A DNA stretch of 64,000 bases from Umezawaea beigongshangensis (GTDB lineage Bacteria > Actinomycetota > Actinomycetes > Mycobacteriales > Pseudonocardiaceae), in the NCBI RefSeq assembly GCF_016464305.1, contig NZ_JAEIOJ010000015.1:1-64000 (forward strand), in the 5' to 3' direction. The position numbers and the translations under genes were made by a program. Of this stretch, positions 9,396-19,181 are shown piece after piece. Every line of letters begins with the position of its first letter. Position 1 is the first letter of the stretch. Under the pieces are notes generated by a model, which saw only the letters and a program-made list of their open reading frames with translations, did not search any database and had not been told where the DNA came from.

Positions 9396-9944
9396 CTAGC
9401 TGTAGACCTTCGGGTCCAGGGTGCCGATGTACGGGAGGTCGCGGTAGCGCTCGGCGTAGTCGAGGCCGTAGCCGACCACGAACTCGTTGGGGATGTCGAA
9501 GCCGACGTACTTGACCGGCACGTCGACCTTGATCGCGTCCGGCTTGCGCAGCAGCGTGCAGACGTTCAGCGAGCGGGGCTTGCGCGACGCGAGGTTCTTG
9601 AGCAGCCACGACAGCGTCAGGCCGGAGTCGATGATGTCCTCGACGATGATGACGTCGCGGTCGGCGATGTCCCGGTCGAGGTCCTTCAGGATGCGCACCA
9701 CGCCGGACGACGAGGTGGACGAGCCGTAGGAGCTGACGGCCATGAACTCCAGCTGCACGGGAACGGGCAGCGCGCGGGCCAGGTCCGTCGTGAACATGAC
9801 CGCACCCTTGAGCACGGTGATCAGGACGAGGTCGGAGCCCCCGTCCTCGGGGTGGTCGTCCGCGACCTGCTTCGCGAGTTCGGTGACCTTGTCGTTGATC
9901 TCCTGCTCGGTGATGAGCACGGAGGCGATGTCGCCGTCGTACAC
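9396..9944 (-). CDS. hpt: Hypoxanthine phosphoribosyltransferase
   Basis: 182 residues. It salvages hypoxanthine and guanine to IMP and GMP using PRPP. The PRPP-binding motif [14 protein letters not shown] is intact, as is the V-L-K-G-A-V-M-F segment and the C-terminal [15 protein letters not shown] hood. Start GTG at 9944 ([12 protein letters not shown]). It lies 15 bases after tilS in the same direction, the tilS-hpt pairing widespread in Gram-positive bacteria. Position equals Rv3624c. Confidence 0.95.
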   Translation of the reverse strand: MYDGDIASVLITEQEINDKVTELAKQVADDHPEDGGSDLVLITVLKGAVMFTTDLARALPVPVQLEFMAVSSYGSSTSSSGVVRILKDLDRDIADRDVIIVEDIIDSGLTLSWLLKNLASRKPRSLNVCTLLRKPDAIKVDVPVKYVGFDIPNEFVVGYGLDYAERYRDLPYIGTLDPKVYS

Positions 9945-9959
9945 GGACGATCTCCTCTG

Positions 9960-10907
9960 TCATGACTGTGGTGGGTCGACACGAAGAGTGCCATGCGCAC
10001 GCCGCGCCTCAAAGCCGCCGGGCAGCCGGACGGCCCCCTGACCGCGCCACTGCCCGACGAGCGCGTCCACGGCCCGGAGCTGCGGATCGGACAACTCGGG
10101 CACGCCGAGACCCAGCAGCCACGAGCGGATCACCCGTCGGCGCAGCGCGGCGGGCAGAGCCTCCAGCGCCCCGACGTCGTCCGGGCGGCCGGGAAAGGCG
10201 GCCGCGAGAGCGTCCAGGGCGTCGACGTCCTCCCGGAGCTGAGCCGCGGTGCGCGCCAGCGCGTCGGCGACACCACCCCGCAGCACGTCCTCCAGCAGCG
10301 GCAGGACCTCCGTGCGCAACCTCACCCTGGTGAACGACGGATCGGAGTTGTGCGGGTCGACCCACGGGCGCAGTCCGAGCGCGGCGCAGGCGGCCGTCGT
10401 CGTCGCGCGGGAGACGCCGAGCAGCGGACGGCCCCACGGCGGGTCGAGCGGACGCATGCCGGCGATGGAGCGGGGACCGGAGCCGCGGCCGAGGCCCAGC
10501 AGCACCGTCTCGGCCTGGTCGTCCCTGGTGTGCCCGAGCAGCACGAGCCCCTCCTCCGGCCGCAGCGCGGCGTAGCGGGCACGCCGGGCGGCCGCCTCCG
10601 GACCGCCGGGTCCCTCCACCCGCACCGCGAGCACGCTCGCCGTCAGGCCGAGGTCCTCGCACACGTCGGCGGCGCGGCGGGCCACCTCGGCGGAGCCGTC
10701 CTGGAGGCCGTGGTCGACGACCAGCGCCCGCACCCGCCGACCGGACCGGCGCGCGCAGTGCGCGGTGGCCGCGGCGAGCGCCAGGGAGTCCGCGCCTCCC
10801 GACACGGCGACGGAGAGCCGTCCGCGAGCCGGGTGCTCACCGGCGGCCGCGAGGAAGCGCCGCACAGCCGTGCGGACCTCGGAGACCGCCCGATCTGGCG
10901 GGCTCAC
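9960..10907 (-). CDS. tilS: tRNA(Ile)-lysidine synthase
   Basis: 315 residues. TilS attaches lysine to C34 of the CAT-anticodon tRNA-Ile so that AUA is read as isoleucine. The PP-loop ATPase motif V-A-V-S-G-G-A-D-S-L lies near residues 31-40, followed by V-V-D-H-G-L and L-L-G-H-T-R-D-D-Q-A-E-T, all diagnostic. It is the short actinobacterial form, with only a reduced C-terminal domain. GTG at 10907 overlaps the stop of the upstream metalloprotease gene (GTGA). Confidence 0.95.
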   Translation of the reverse strand: MSPPDRAVSEVRTAVRRFLAAAGEHPARGRLSVAVSGGADSLALAAATAHCARRSGRRVRALVVDHGLQDGSAEVARRAADVCEDLGLTASVLAVRVEGPGGPEAAARRARYAALRPEEGLVLLGHTRDDQAETVLLGLGRGSGPRSIAGMRPLDPPWGRPLLGVSRATTTAACAALGLRPWVDPHNSDPSFTRVRLRTEVLPLLEDVLRGGVADALARTAAQLREDVDALDALAAAFPGRPDDVGALEALPAALRRRVIRSWLLGLGVPELSDPQLRAVDALVGQWRGQGAVRLPGGFEARRAHGTLRVDPPQS

Positions 10908-12019
10908 GGTGCGACGCGACGCACCCAGGCGGCGGGATCGGCGATCTCCGCGCGGGTCGGCAGCGTCTCCGGGGACGTCCACACCGCGTTGAAGCCGTCC
11001 ATGCCGACCGCCCCGACCACGTGATCGGTGAACGCGGCGCCCTCGGCGTACTGGCGGATCTTCGCCTCGACGCCGAGCAGCGTGCGCAGCACGCGGTCGA
11101 GCACACCGCCGCCCCTGCGGCGCGCGGTGAACCGGCTGCGGATGACGTCCACCGACGGCACCACGGACGGGCCCACGGCGTCCATCACGTGATCGGCGTG
11201 TCCCTCCAGCAGCGTCGACAGCGCGACGAGCCGGTCGAAGACGACCTTCTGCTCCGGCGTCTGGAGCAGCTCGACCAGGCCCACCGGTCCGTCGCCGCTC
11301 CGGGAGCGCCGACGCAGCTCGCGCACGACCTCGGGCACCCGCAGCAGCGAGCCGCCGCCGGAGGTGTCCATCGACGTGATCATCTCGGCGACCAGGGCCG
11401 CGAAGTGGTCGCGCAGCCACGGCACGGCGGTGAACTGGAGGCGGTGCGTGCACTCGTGCAGGCACACCCACGTGCTGAAGTCCTCGGCCGGGACGTTCAG
11501 CGCGCGCTGCGCCGCGACGATGTTCGGGGCGACGAGCAGCAGCCGCCCACCGGGCTCGTCGGGACGGCCGAAGGGGTCGTACTGACCGAGCACCCGCGCG
11601 CTGAGGAACGACAGGACCACACCGGCCTGCACGCCGGCGGTGCTGGCCAGGACACCGCCGAACCCGCCGGAGGCGCGGGGCGACCCGGTGCCGGTGAGCA
11701 CGGCGATGCCCTCGACGGCGGCGCGCACCCACGCCGGGCGGTCGACCACCTCGCCGGGCAGCAGCGGCAGCCCGGCGCCCAGGCCGGTCACCTCGCGCAC
11801 GTGCACCTCGGCCGTGGACGCCAGCTCGCGGAGCCTGCTCACCGCGACGTCGGCTTCGGCACGCGGGACCACCGGTCCCGGCCGGACCAGTCGGGCGGCC
11901 GTCGCGGCCGCCACCTCCCAGTCCACCGGTGTGGACCCCTCGCCCGGACGTGCTTCACGGGCCTGCGCAACCGTGTTCACGTCCTCAACCGTACTTGTGT
12001 CCCGGCGCGTCCGGCTCAT
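10904..12019 (-). CDS. Zinc-dependent metalloprotease (DUF2342 family)
   Basis: About 371 residues. The motif H-E-C-T-H-R-L-Q-F is an HExxH zinc site typical of the actinobacterial TIGR03624/DUF2342 family (Rv3626c). A helical region with repeated L-E-G-H-A-D-H-V-M-D follows; its His/Glu may provide the third zinc ligand. No signal peptide is visible. ATG at 12019 overlaps the dacB stop (ATGA). An internal GTG at 11980, preceded by GAGGAC, is an alternative start giving 358 residues. The dacB-protease-tilS-hpt order is conserved in actinobacteria; the substrate is unknown. Confidence 0.85.
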   Translation of the reverse strand: MSRTRRDTSTVEDVNTVAQAREARPGEGSTPVDWEVAAATAARLVRPGPVVPRAEADVAVSRLRELASTAEVHVREVTGLGAGLPLLPGEVVDRPAWVRAAVEGIAVLTGTGSPRASGGFGGVLASTAGVQAGVVLSFLSARVLGQYDPFGRPDEPGGRLLLVAPNIVAAQRALNVPAEDFSTWVCLHECTHRLQFTAVPWLRDHFAALVAEMITSMDTSGGGSLLRVPEVVRELRRRSRSGDGPVGLVELLQTPEQKVVFDRLVALSTLLEGHADHVMDAVGPSVVPSVDVIRSRFTARRRGGGVLDRVLRTLLGVEAKIRQYAEGAAFTDHVVGAVGMDGFNAVWTSPETLPTRAEIADPAAWVRRVAP

Positions 12020-15000
12020 CCGCAGCCGCAGGACCGGAGGGCGGTGGTCAGGCCGTCCAGGGCGAGGCGGACGTCGTCGTTCGCCTCGTTCCTGGTGTTG
12101 GACAGGAACGAGAACACCAGCAGCCTGCCGTCGCGGTCCACGACGACGCCCGACAGCGAGTTCACGTCGGTCAGCGAGCCCGTCTTCGCCCGCACCCAGC
12201 CCTTGCCGCCCGCGACCTCGGGCGCCCGGTAGCGACCGGCGAGCGTGCCGCTGCCTCCCGCGACGGGCAGTCCGGTCAGCAGGGGACGCAGCTTCACCAC
12301 CTTGTCGTCGTCCGTCCTTGACGACGCGGCCATCGCCAGGACCTGCGTGAACGCCTCGGCCGGCACCTTGTTGGAGGCGGACAGCCCGCTGCCGTCGACG
12401 TTCTGCGGCATCGGCATGTCCTGGAAGGACCTCGCCAGCACGTCGCGCACGGCCTTCACGCCGCCCTCGAACGTCGGCTGACCGCCGGTCTCGATCGCGA
12501 GTTCCCTGGCGATGACCTCGCCCAGCACGTTGTCCGAGATCTGGAGCATGTTCTCCACGAGCGCGCTCAGCGGCACCGACTCGACCGAGCCGAGGACCTG
12601 CGCGTTCTCCGCGGCGCGACCGGCCTCGACCTGCGTGACGCCGAGGCGCGAGGCGAACTCGCCCGCGACGTCCGCCGCGGGGGTCTCGGTGCGCGGGTTC
12701 GTGTCGTTGGTGGGCACGCTGCGACCGCCGTCGAGCATCATCGGTTCGATCGGGGAGATCGAACCGAGGGCGATGTCGAGGTGCTCCCACGTCGGCTCCA
12801 TGGACGGCCCGGAGTAGCGGCTCGCGTCGAAGAGGACCTTCGTGACCGAGCCGCCGGTGGCCGTCCTCACCTGTTCGACCAGGTCGTCCAGCGTCGCCGC
12901 GCCGGGGTAGACCGTCTCCTCGCCCTCGGGCAGCGACGACAGCGTGGGGTCACCACCACCGACCAGCACGACGGTGCCGGGGTCGGGACCGGCGACGACC
13001 TTCGTCGTGAGGGTGCTCGTGTGCTCCATCTCCAGCAGCGCGGCGGCCGCCGTGAACACCTTCAGGCTCGACGCGGGCGTCATCGGCGTCGTCTCGCCGT
13101 TCTTCCACAGCACGTCACCGGTGGCCGGGTCGACGACCTGGCCGCCGAGCGTGCCCAGGTTCTTGTTGCCGAGCGGCCCGGCCAGTGCGGCGGCCACGCC
13201 GGAAGCCGTCGCCGCGGGCGCGGAGGTGTCGACCGCCTGGACGGCGAGCTGCACGTCGGCGGGCGGCGCGGGCGCCCGCGTGGCGAGGTCGGAGTCGCCC
13301 GAGAACAGTCCGGAGTTCACCGCGAACACGACGCCGCCCGCGAGCGCGACCACGAGGACCAGCGCCACGGCGACGAGCACCGGCCTGCGGTTGCGGAGGT
13401 TCGTCCAGACCCTCGTGCTGCCCGTCGGCCCCGCGGCGGCGGGCTTCTCGACCGGCTTCTCGACCGGCTTCTCGACCGGCTTCTCGACCGGCTCGTCGGC
13501 GGGTGTCCGGCCGGGAGGCGGCGTCGGCCGGGTGTGGTCCTGCTCGGCGTCGACCCGCGGCAGGGGCCTCGGCTGCTGCTGGGGCTGAGCCGGTTGGGCA
13601 CGCGGCGGGGAGGGCGGCACCGGGTGCTGCTGAGGCGGCGTGCGGACGGGCAACATCCGCATGGTCGGCTGATCGGACGGCGGGCGCTGCGACTGCTGCT
13701 GCGGTCGCTGCGGCTGGGCCGACTGCCCCGACCCGGCGGGTGGCGGCAGAGGACGGGACCGCTGCTGCTGGGGTGGCCGCTGCTGCCCGGACGGCTGCTC
13801 GGTCCGCGACTCGGTCGGCCGCCGGTCCTGCTTCTGCTGCTCGACCTGCGGCTTCGGCAGGTGCTGGGTCTGCTCGTCCCGCTGGGGTCGGGGCTGGGGC
13901 TTCTGCGGTGCCGGAGGACGGGGCACCTGCACCGTCTGCGACCCGCTACCGGCCTCACCGGAAGCGGCCTTCTCGCCGGCGGGCTGCTGAACGCCGCTCG
14001 CCTGCGAGGCGGGCTCGCCCGGCACCGGCTTCGGCGATGCGGGCTTGTCGGGAACGGGCTTGCGCAGGACGGCCGTCTCCGACCCGCTCTGCTGCACACC
14101 GGACTCCGCCGGACCGGACTCCTCGGCCGCGGGCTTCTCGGGAACCGGCTTGCGCAGAACGGCCGTCTCCGACCCGCTCTGCCGCACACCGGACTCCGCC
14201 GGACCGGACTCCTCCGCCGCGGACTTCTCCGCCGCGGGCTCAGCCCCGCTCTCGCCGGACGCGGGCGACTGCTGATCGGGCTTCCGCTGCGCAGGCTCGG
14301 CCTTCTCGGGTACCGGCTTCGGCAGGAGGGTCGTCTCCGCCCCCGACCGCTGCGCGCCGGACTTCTCCGAAGCGGGCTTCGGCAGGGCGACCGTCGCCGT
14401 CCCGGACTCCCGCGCACCGGACTTCGACGGCACGTTCTCGTCCGGCGCGGGCGACTGCTGAGCGGGCTTCCCGGTAGCGGGCTCGGGCTTCTCCGACTCG
14501 GGCTTCGGCGGACCGGTCCGTCCCGCCTCCGGCTTCCCGCCCCCGGACTCCGCCGCGTCGGACTTCTGCGTCTGAGACTTCTCCGTCTGGGACTTCTCCG
14601 TCTGGGACTTCTCGACGGGAGGCTTCACGGGGTCCGGCTTCGCGACGGCCGACTTCTGCGCGTCGGGCTTGCCCGCCTCGGACTTCTCGGCGGACTCCTG
14701 GACGGCTGGCTTCTCCGGACCGTCCTTCTGCGCGGTGTCCTTCTGCGCGGTGTCCTTCCCCGCCTGCGACCCCTCGGCCGCCTTCTCCGGTTCAACCTTC
14801 TCGGGAGCCGTCTTCTCGGCTACGACCTTGTCCGGCGCGACCTTCTGCGGAGCCACCTTCTCCGACGCGGCCTTCTCCGGAACCGCCTTCTCCGGCGCGG
14901 CCTTCTCCGGAACCGCCTTCTCCGACGCGGCCTTCTCCGGAACCGCCTTCTCCGGCGCGGCCTTCTCGGGAACCGGCTTCTCCGGAACCGCCTTCTCGGC

Positions 15001-15297
15001 CGCGGCCTTCTCCGGAACCGCCTTCTCGGGCGCGGCCTTGTCAGGCACCGTCTCTTCCCGAACGTCCTTCACCGGAGCGTCCTTCTCAGCGCTGGACTCC
15101 GGTCGAGCCTCTTCGGACACCGCCGGGGACTCCGGCCTCACGGGCGCGGACTCCTCCTCGCGCGCCTCGCCAGCAGGCGCGTCGTCGGCGGACGACTGTC
15201 CGGCCGATGTCCCTCCGACGGGTGAGCCACCGGTGGTCTCCTCGGCGTCGTCGTCATCGACTGGCCACGACGGCTCGTCCGGCACGCGGTCCTCCAC
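12016..15297 (-). CDS. dacB: D-Ala-D-Ala carboxypeptidase (S13) with giant repetitive cytoplasmic tail
   Basis: 1093 residues, more than twice the usual length. The C-terminal 400 residues are a penicillin-binding S13 peptidase that trims peptidoglycan stems outside the membrane: SSLK (near 740) is the SxxK serine motif, SDN (near 920) the second and KTG (near 1038) the third. One helix (about 637-660) anchors it. The 635 residues before the helix are low complexity: an acidic start, 18 consecutive pentapeptides of the xxPEK type (residues 84-173), a duplicated 30-residue unit, a Gln/Pro-rich stretch, and five EKPV tetrapeptides before the helix. Position matches Rv3627c. The same frame is open throughout, so this is not an artefact of a false start. 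Confidence 0.9.
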   Translation of the reverse strand: MEDRVPDEPSWPVDDDDAEETTGGSPVGGTSAGQSSADDAPAGEAREEESAPVRPESPAVSEEARPESSAEKDAPVKDVREETVPDKAAPEKAVPEKAAAEKAVPEKPVPEKAAPEKAVPEKAASEKAVPEKAAPEKAVPEKAASEKVAPQKVAPDKVVAEKTAPEKVEPEKAAEGSQAGKDTAQKDTAQKDGPEKPAVQESAEKSEAGKPDAQKSAVAKPDPVKPPVEKSQTEKSQTEKSQTQKSDAAESGGGKPEAGRTGPPKPESEKPEPATGKPAQQSPAPDENVPSKSGARESGTATVALPKPASEKSGAQRSGAETTLLPKPVPEKAEPAQRKPDQQSPASGESGAEPAAEKSAAEESGPAESGVRQSGSETAVLRKPVPEKPAAEESGPAESGVQQSGSETAVLRKPVPDKPASPKPVPGEPASQASGVQQPAGEKAASGEAGSGSQTVQVPRPPAPQKPQPRPQRDEQTQHLPKPQVEQQKQDRRPTESRTEQPSGQQRPPQQQRSRPLPPPAGSGQSAQPQRPQQQSQRPPSDQPTMRMLPVRTPPQQHPVPPSPPRAQPAQPQQQPRPLPRVDAEQDHTRPTPPPGRTPADEPVEKPVEKPVEKPVEKPAAAGPTGSTRVWTNLRNRRPVLVAVALVLVVALAGGVVFAVNSGLFSGDSDLATRAPAPPADVQLAVQAVDTSAPAATASGVAAALAGPLGNKNLGTLGGQVVDPATGDVLWKNGETTPMTPASSLKVFTAAAALLEMEHTSTLTTKVVAGPDPGTVVLVGGGDPTLSSLPEGEETVYPGAATLDDLVEQVRTATGGSVTKVLFDASRYSGPSMEPTWEHLDIALGSISPIEPMMLDGGRSVPTNDTNPRTETPAADVAGEFASRLGVTQVEAGRAAENAQVLGSVESVPLSALVENMLQISDNVLGEVIARELAIETGGQPTFEGGVKAVRDVLARSFQDMPMPQNVDGSGLSASNKVPAEAFTQVLAMAASSRTDDDKVVKLRPLLTGLPVAGGSGTLAGRYRAPEVAGGKGWVRAKTGSLTDVNSLSGVVVDRDGRLLVFSFLSNTRNEANDDVRLALDGLTTALRSCGCG
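13441..13497 (-). repeat. Tandem EKPV-coding 12-bp repeats
   Basis: Almost five copies of a 12-base unit (plus strand GGCTTCTCGACC) encode consecutive Glu-Lys-Pro-Val units immediately before the membrane helix of the S13 peptidase. Confidence 0.9.
14041..14220 (-). repeat. Two 90-bp direct repeats inside dacB
   Basis: 14041-14130 and 14131-14220 are near-identical 90-base units, each coding a 30-residue block containing ESGPAESGV and [11 protein letters not shown]. The few differences are mostly single bases, which points to a recent in-frame duplication. Confidence 0.9.
14779..15048 (-). repeat. 18 tandem pentapeptide (15-bp) repeats inside dacB
   Basis: Codes for 18 uninterrupted five-residue units with the consensus (A/V)(P/A/S)EK(A/V). 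Base differences between units are mainly synonymous or conservative, so the periodicity of Lys and Glu is kept. Expected to be disordered or a charged helix. Confidence 0.9.
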
Positions 15298-15443
15298 AGA
15301 TCATTACGGGCAATGTCACACCCTGCCCGGGCGGCGGCGATGAGTGTGGACGACGGGTCGTAGTCCACACTAGTGGCGTAACGGCGGAGGGTGCCGCACT
15401 CAAGCGCGCCCGCACGACGAGGCAGAGACGAGCGAGGACCGCA

Positions 15444-15947
15444 GTGGAGTTCGACGTCACCATCGAGATCCCCAAGGGTGTGCGCAACAAGTACGAGATG
15501 GACCACAAGACAGGGCGGATCCGGCTCGACCGGACCCTGTTCACGGCCACTCAGTACCCGGCGGACTACGGGTTCGTCGATGACACCCTGGGCGAGGACG
15601 GCGATCCGCTGGACGCTCTCGTGCTCGTCCAGGAGCCCACGTTCCCCGGCTGCCTGATCCGCGCCCGCGCGATCGGCATGTTCCGGATGACCGACGAGAA
15701 GGGCGGCGACGACAAGCTGCTCTGCGTCCCGGCGGAGGACCCGCGCTCGGAGCACCTGCGCGACATCCACCACCTGAGCGAGTTCTACCGCCTGGAGATC
15801 CAGCACTTCTTCGAGGTCTACAAGGACCTGGAGCCGGGCAAGAGCGTCGAGGGCGCGAGCTGGGTCGGCCGCGTCGAGGCCGAGGCCGAGGTCGTGCGCT
15901 CCTACCAGCGTCTCAAGGACGCGATCGCGAACGGCGAGGACCACTGA
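15444..15947 (+). CDS. ppa: Inorganic pyrophosphatase
   Basis: 167 residues, family I soluble pyrophosphatase. It hydrolyses PPi and so pulls biosynthetic reactions forward. It begins [20 protein letters not shown] and carries Y-P-A-D-Y-G-F, the signature D-G-D-P-L-D-A-L-V, and later K-D-L-E-P-G-K metal/phosphate ligands. GTG at 15444 was chosen for the family start and the AGGA eight bases upstream; the open frame upstream has no coding character. Divergent from dacB, as Rv3628 is from Rv3627c. A hairpin at 15953-15985 follows it. Confidence 0.96.
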   Translation: MEFDVTIEIPKGVRNKYEMDHKTGRIRLDRTLFTATQYPADYGFVDDTLGEDGDPLDALVLVQEPTFPGCLIRARAIGMFRMTDEKGGDDKLLCVPAEDPRSEHLRDIHHLSEFYRLEIQHFFEVYKDLEPGKSVEGASWVGRVEAEAEVVRSYQRLKDAIANGEDH

Positions 15948-15952
15948 CCCGC

Positions 15953-15985
15953 TCCCGGGTGGTCGCCGGCGGCGACCACCCGGGA
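15953..15985. terminator. Bidirectional hairpin terminator
   Basis: Perfect 15-base arms (15953-15967 and 15971-15985) with a 3-base loop between the convergent ppa and coiled-coil genes; no U-tract. Confidence 0.75.
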
Positions 15986-15987
15986 CG

Positions 15988-17025
15988 TCAGCGGCCGACG
16001 GCGGCGCACCGCTCGTCGAGCCGGTCGTACAGCGCCCGGCGGGCCGTGGGTTCCTCCGGTCTGCCGCCCAGCGCGTTGATCTGATCGGTGACGCCGTGGG
16101 CGAAGCGGTAGGCCAGCACCTGAGCCGCCGTGTCCCGCCACTCCTCCAGGTCGTGACGCGGTTCGCCCGGCCCGAGGCGGTTCTCGAACCAGCGGGGCAG
16201 CCGCAGGTTCGCCACCAGCGCGTCGTCGAGGCGCTCGCGCAGGAGGGCGACGAGCTTCGTCCACGCCTGGTCGCCCTGCTCCGACTGCACCGAGATGTTG
16301 CGGTCGCGCTCCAGGGCGGCGGCGAGCCGCACGTGCGCCTGCTTCGACTCCTCGATCGCGCGCACCAGGTCCGGCCCCTCCGCCGCCCGCTTGCGCACGG
16401 CGGCCCAGGACCGTTCGGCACGACGCCAGCCGCGTCCGTCCGTCGCCTCCAGGAATCCCATGTCACGGGCGAGTTCGCGCATCCGCTCCACCCGCTCGAA
16501 GCACGCCCTCAGCCGCTGGTCGGCCTCGTCGGCGCTCGTCCGGAGCTGGTCGACGCCGGCCAGTTCCACCGGCAGGGCGTGCGCGAGCCGGATCGTCGGG
16601 TACAGCGGGCCGTGCTCGGCGGCGAGGGCGTCGAGGTCGGCCTGCGGGATCTCCGCGGCGAAGCGGTCGCGGCGCTCGTGGGCGCTGAGCCTGCCGTTGA
16701 CGGAGTTCAGCAGCCCCGCCATCGCGTCGACCCTGCGGACCAGTCCGCCGAGGTCGCTCCTGATCGTGGCGAGCTGCTCGCTCAGGTCGTCCAGCGAGTG
16801 CTCCCCGAGCCGGGTCTCCAGCTCGCCCAGTCGCCGCAGCACGGCCTTGAACGACGTCCTGGTGTCGTTGCCGACGAGCGGGTCGACCTTGCGCTTCAGC
16901 TCGGGCACGACCTCGTCGAGCTTGGCCACGGCGGTGTCCGTGCGGGCGTGGGAGCGCTCCAGCTCGGTGACGTCCCTGGCGAGGCCCTTGACCACACCCT
17001 GCAACCTGATCAGCTCAACGTCCAC
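15988..17025 (-). CDS. Coiled-coil protein of unknown function
   Basis: About 345 residues from GTG at 17025, which overlaps the end of the upstream gene by 11 bases (a GTG at 17055 is also in frame). The first 130 residues are charged heptad-rich sequence (VVKGLARDVTELERSHARTD, later LGELETRLGEHSLDDLSEQL), a likely coiled coil. The rest is helical with many Arg/Glu and Trp residues (RWFENRLGPGEPRHDLEEW). No known enzyme motif and no signal peptide. With the small membrane protein before it, a membrane-tethered two-protein complex is a reasonable guess but is not shown. Confidence 0.7.
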   Translation of the reverse strand: MDVELIRLQGVVKGLARDVTELERSHARTDTAVAKLDEVVPELKRKVDPLVGNDTRTSFKAVLRRLGELETRLGEHSLDDLSEQLATIRSDLGGLVRRVDAMAGLLNSVNGRLSAHERRDRFAAEIPQADLDALAAEHGPLYPTIRLAHALPVELAGVDQLRTSADEADQRLRACFERVERMRELARDMGFLEATDGRGWRRAERSWAAVRKRAAEGPDLVRAIEESKQAHVRLAAALERDRNISVQSEQGDQAWTKLVALLRERLDDALVANLRLPRWFENRLGPGEPRHDLEEWRDTAAQVLAYRFAHGVTDQINALGGRPEEPTARRALYDRLDERCAAVGR

Positions 17026-17350
17026 CGGACGGCCCGTCCCACGCGACGTGACCACCGGCGAGCACCAGCGGCACGGCCGGTACCAGGGTCCACACCGGGA
17101 GCAGCCCGATCACCACGCACACGACGAGCGCGGTCGCGACCACGGCGACGGCCGCTCCCGCGCTGCGCTGGGGCGACCACGTGCTGCGCAGCGCTCTGCG
17201 GCGGATCGCGACGAGTTCGTCCACGGACGCCGCCATCTCGTCGACGAGCAGGGCGTAGCCGACGCTGTCCGGCCGCGCCGCGTCCAGCCGGTCCAGCGTG
17301 GCGTGCAGTCGCTTCTGGTGCTCCGTCAGGTCGTCTTCCAGGTGATCCAC
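17015..17350 (-). CDS. Small two-helix membrane protein
   Basis: 111 residues. The first 55 are acidic and helical (MDHLEDDLTEHQKRLHATLD) and two adjacent hydrophobic helices follow (about 66-84 and 87-105). I do not recognise a family. It overlaps the downstream coiled-coil gene by 11 bases, so the two are likely made together; the N-terminal helix could be the contact site. Confidence 0.65.
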   Translation of the reverse strand: MDHLEDDLTEHQKRLHATLDRLDAARPDSVGYALLVDEMAASVDELVAIRRRALRSTWSPQRSAGAAVAVVATALVVCVVIGLLPVWTLVPAVPLVLAGGHVAWDGPSGGR

Positions 17351-17452
17351 GGCAACTCCTGATCACGGGATTCGCCGCACACTAGCCAGGTGGGAGCGCG
17401 GGGTGGCCAGATCGCGCCAGGACATCACCGCGATGGAGCAGTCCGCGACGCG

Positions 17453-17493
17453 GTGAAGCCCGCCTCCCCACGAGCGCGGGAGGCGGGCTTCAC
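17453..17493 (-). terminator. Hairpin terminator after the MFS gene
   Basis: Perfect 16-base arms (17453-17468 and 17478-17493) with a 9-base loop, 18 bases past the stop of the leftward MFS gene. No U-tract. Confidence 0.75.
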
Positions 17494-17510
17494 GAGCGGG
17501 CGGTTCCCGG

Positions 17511-19178
17511 TCAGTGCAGTCCGGCCAGCGCGGACGCGGAGTTCTCGTCCTCGACGCGCTGGAGGCCCGACCTGTTCGACAGCGGAACCTCCTTGAGGAA
17601 CCAGATCAGCGCGAAGCCGATCAGCGTCACCAGGCCGCCGACGAGGAAGACCACGTCGATCGCACTGGAGAAGCCGTCGAGGAACGGCCGGGCGAGCACC
17701 GGGTCGAGCCCTTCGAGGAACTCGGTGTTGTTCAGGTCGGCGCCCGTGCCGCCGTCCTGCATCGACTGCGCGAACGCCTGGTTCTCCGGCTCGGCGAGCG
17801 CCGCCTGGAAGGCCGGGTCGCCGAACGCGGTGCGCAGGCCGTCGCTGATCCTGTCGCCGACGACGCCGAACAGGATCGACAGGAACACCGCGGTGCCGAC
17901 GGTGCCGCCGATCTGCCGGAAGAACGTCGCCGACGACGTCGCCACGCCCATGTCGCGCGGCTCGGCGTCGTTCTGGATGGCCACGAGCAGGGTCTGCATG
18001 CACAGACCGAGGCCCGCGCCCATGAAGAACATGATGCCGAGCGTCTCGGCGATCGGGGTGTCGGTGCCGATGGTGCTGAACGCGAACAGCGCGGTGGCCA
18101 TCAGGCCGAACCCGATGATCGGGAAGATCTTGTAGCGACCGGTCTTCGCGGTCAGGCTGCCGCTGATCCCCGCGGCGGTCATGATGCCGAGCGTCATCGG
18201 CAGCAGCATCAGGCCCGCCTGGGTGGGCGAGGCGCCCTTGACGATCTGCAGGTACAGCGGGAGCGACATCATGCCGCCGAACATGCCGATGCCGAGCACG
18301 AAGTTGATCAGGTTGCCCAGCGCGAACGTCTGCTTGCGGAACAACCGCAGCGGCAGCAGCGCCTCGTCGCCCATGCGCCGCTCGACGAGGACGAACACCA
18401 CCAGGCCGACCACGCCGAGCACGTACGTCGCGATGGCGGTGCCGGAGGCCCAGCCCCACTCGCGACCCTGCTCGGCCACGATCAGCAGCGGCACGACGCC
18501 CACGGTCAGCGCGAGCGCGCCGGGGTAGTCGACGCGGTGGTCGACGCGCTTGTGCGGGATGTTCAGGACCTTGGCGACCACGACGAGCGCGAACAGCGCG
18601 ATCGGGACGTTGATCAGGAACACCCAGCGCCAGCCGTCGATGCCGAGGAACGTGTCCATGCCGGCGAACAGGCCGCCGACGACGGGACCGGCGACGCTGG
18701 CGACGCCGAACACCGCCATGAAGTAGCCGGCGTAGCGGCTGCGCTCACGCGGCGAGGTGATGTCGGCGAGGATCGCCATGGCCAGCGACATGAGGCCACC
18801 GGCGCCCAGGCCCTGCACCGCGCGGAACGCGGCCAGCTGGTACATGGAACCGGCGATGCCGGCCACCAGCGAGCCGAGCAGGAAGAGCGAGATTGCGGCC
18901 AGGTACACCGGCTTGCGGCCGTAGATGTCCGACAGCTTCCCGTACAGCGGCGTGGTGATCGTGGCGGTGATCAGGTAGGCCGTGGTGGCCCACGCCTGCA
19001 CCGTCTGTCCCTGCAACTCGTCGGCGATGGTCTTCATCGCCGAGGCGACGATCATCTGGTCCAGCGCCGCGAGGAACATGCCCAGCAGGAGGCCGGACAG
19101 CACCGTCAGGATCTGGCGGTGGGTGAGCATCGCGGCAGCAGGTGGTGCCGCGTCCGGTCGGTCGACCGATTCTGACAT
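17511..19178 (-). CDS. DHA2-family (EmrB/QacA) multidrug efflux MFS transporter
   Basis: 555 residues with about 14 hydrophobic helices. Motif A of the family is present after helix 2 (G-K-L-S-D-I-Y-G-R-K-P), as is L-A-A-L-D-Q-M-I-V-A-S-A in helix 1 and the motif C-like G-P-V-V-G-G-L-F in helix 5. It should export hydrophobic drugs or toxic metabolites using the proton gradient. A GGAGGGGAG ribosome site lies in the end of the marR gene, only three bases before this start, so the two form an operon controlled by that regulator. The specific substrate cannot be told. Confidence 0.92.
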   Translation of the reverse strand: MSESVDRPDAAPPAAAMLTHRQILTVLSGLLLGMFLAALDQMIVASAMKTIADELQGQTVQAWATTAYLITATITTPLYGKLSDIYGRKPVYLAAISLFLLGSLVAGIAGSMYQLAAFRAVQGLGAGGLMSLAMAILADITSPRERSRYAGYFMAVFGVASVAGPVVGGLFAGMDTFLGIDGWRWVFLINVPIALFALVVVAKVLNIPHKRVDHRVDYPGALALTVGVVPLLIVAEQGREWGWASGTAIATYVLGVVGLVVFVLVERRMGDEALLPLRLFRKQTFALGNLINFVLGIGMFGGMMSLPLYLQIVKGASPTQAGLMLLPMTLGIMTAAGISGSLTAKTGRYKIFPIIGFGLMATALFAFSTIGTDTPIAETLGIMFFMGAGLGLCMQTLLVAIQNDAEPRDMGVATSSATFFRQIGGTVGTAVFLSILFGVVGDRISDGLRTAFGDPAFQAALAEPENQAFAQSMQDGGTGADLNNTEFLEGLDPVLARPFLDGFSSAIDVVFLVGGLVTLIGFALIWFLKEVPLSNRSGLQRVEDENSASALAGLH

Positions 19179-19181
19179 TGC

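Noticed and set aside
13441-15048. Short tandem repeats as a possible CRISPR array
   Set aside because: The repeats are in frame, have no unique spacers, and code the repetitive tail of a membrane peptidase.
12781-15225. An 814-codon plus-strand frame rich in Leu/Arg opposite dacB
   Set aside because: It arises from the antisense of the PEK repeats; dacB has intact S13 motifs in the other strand and the ending of this frame has no domain.
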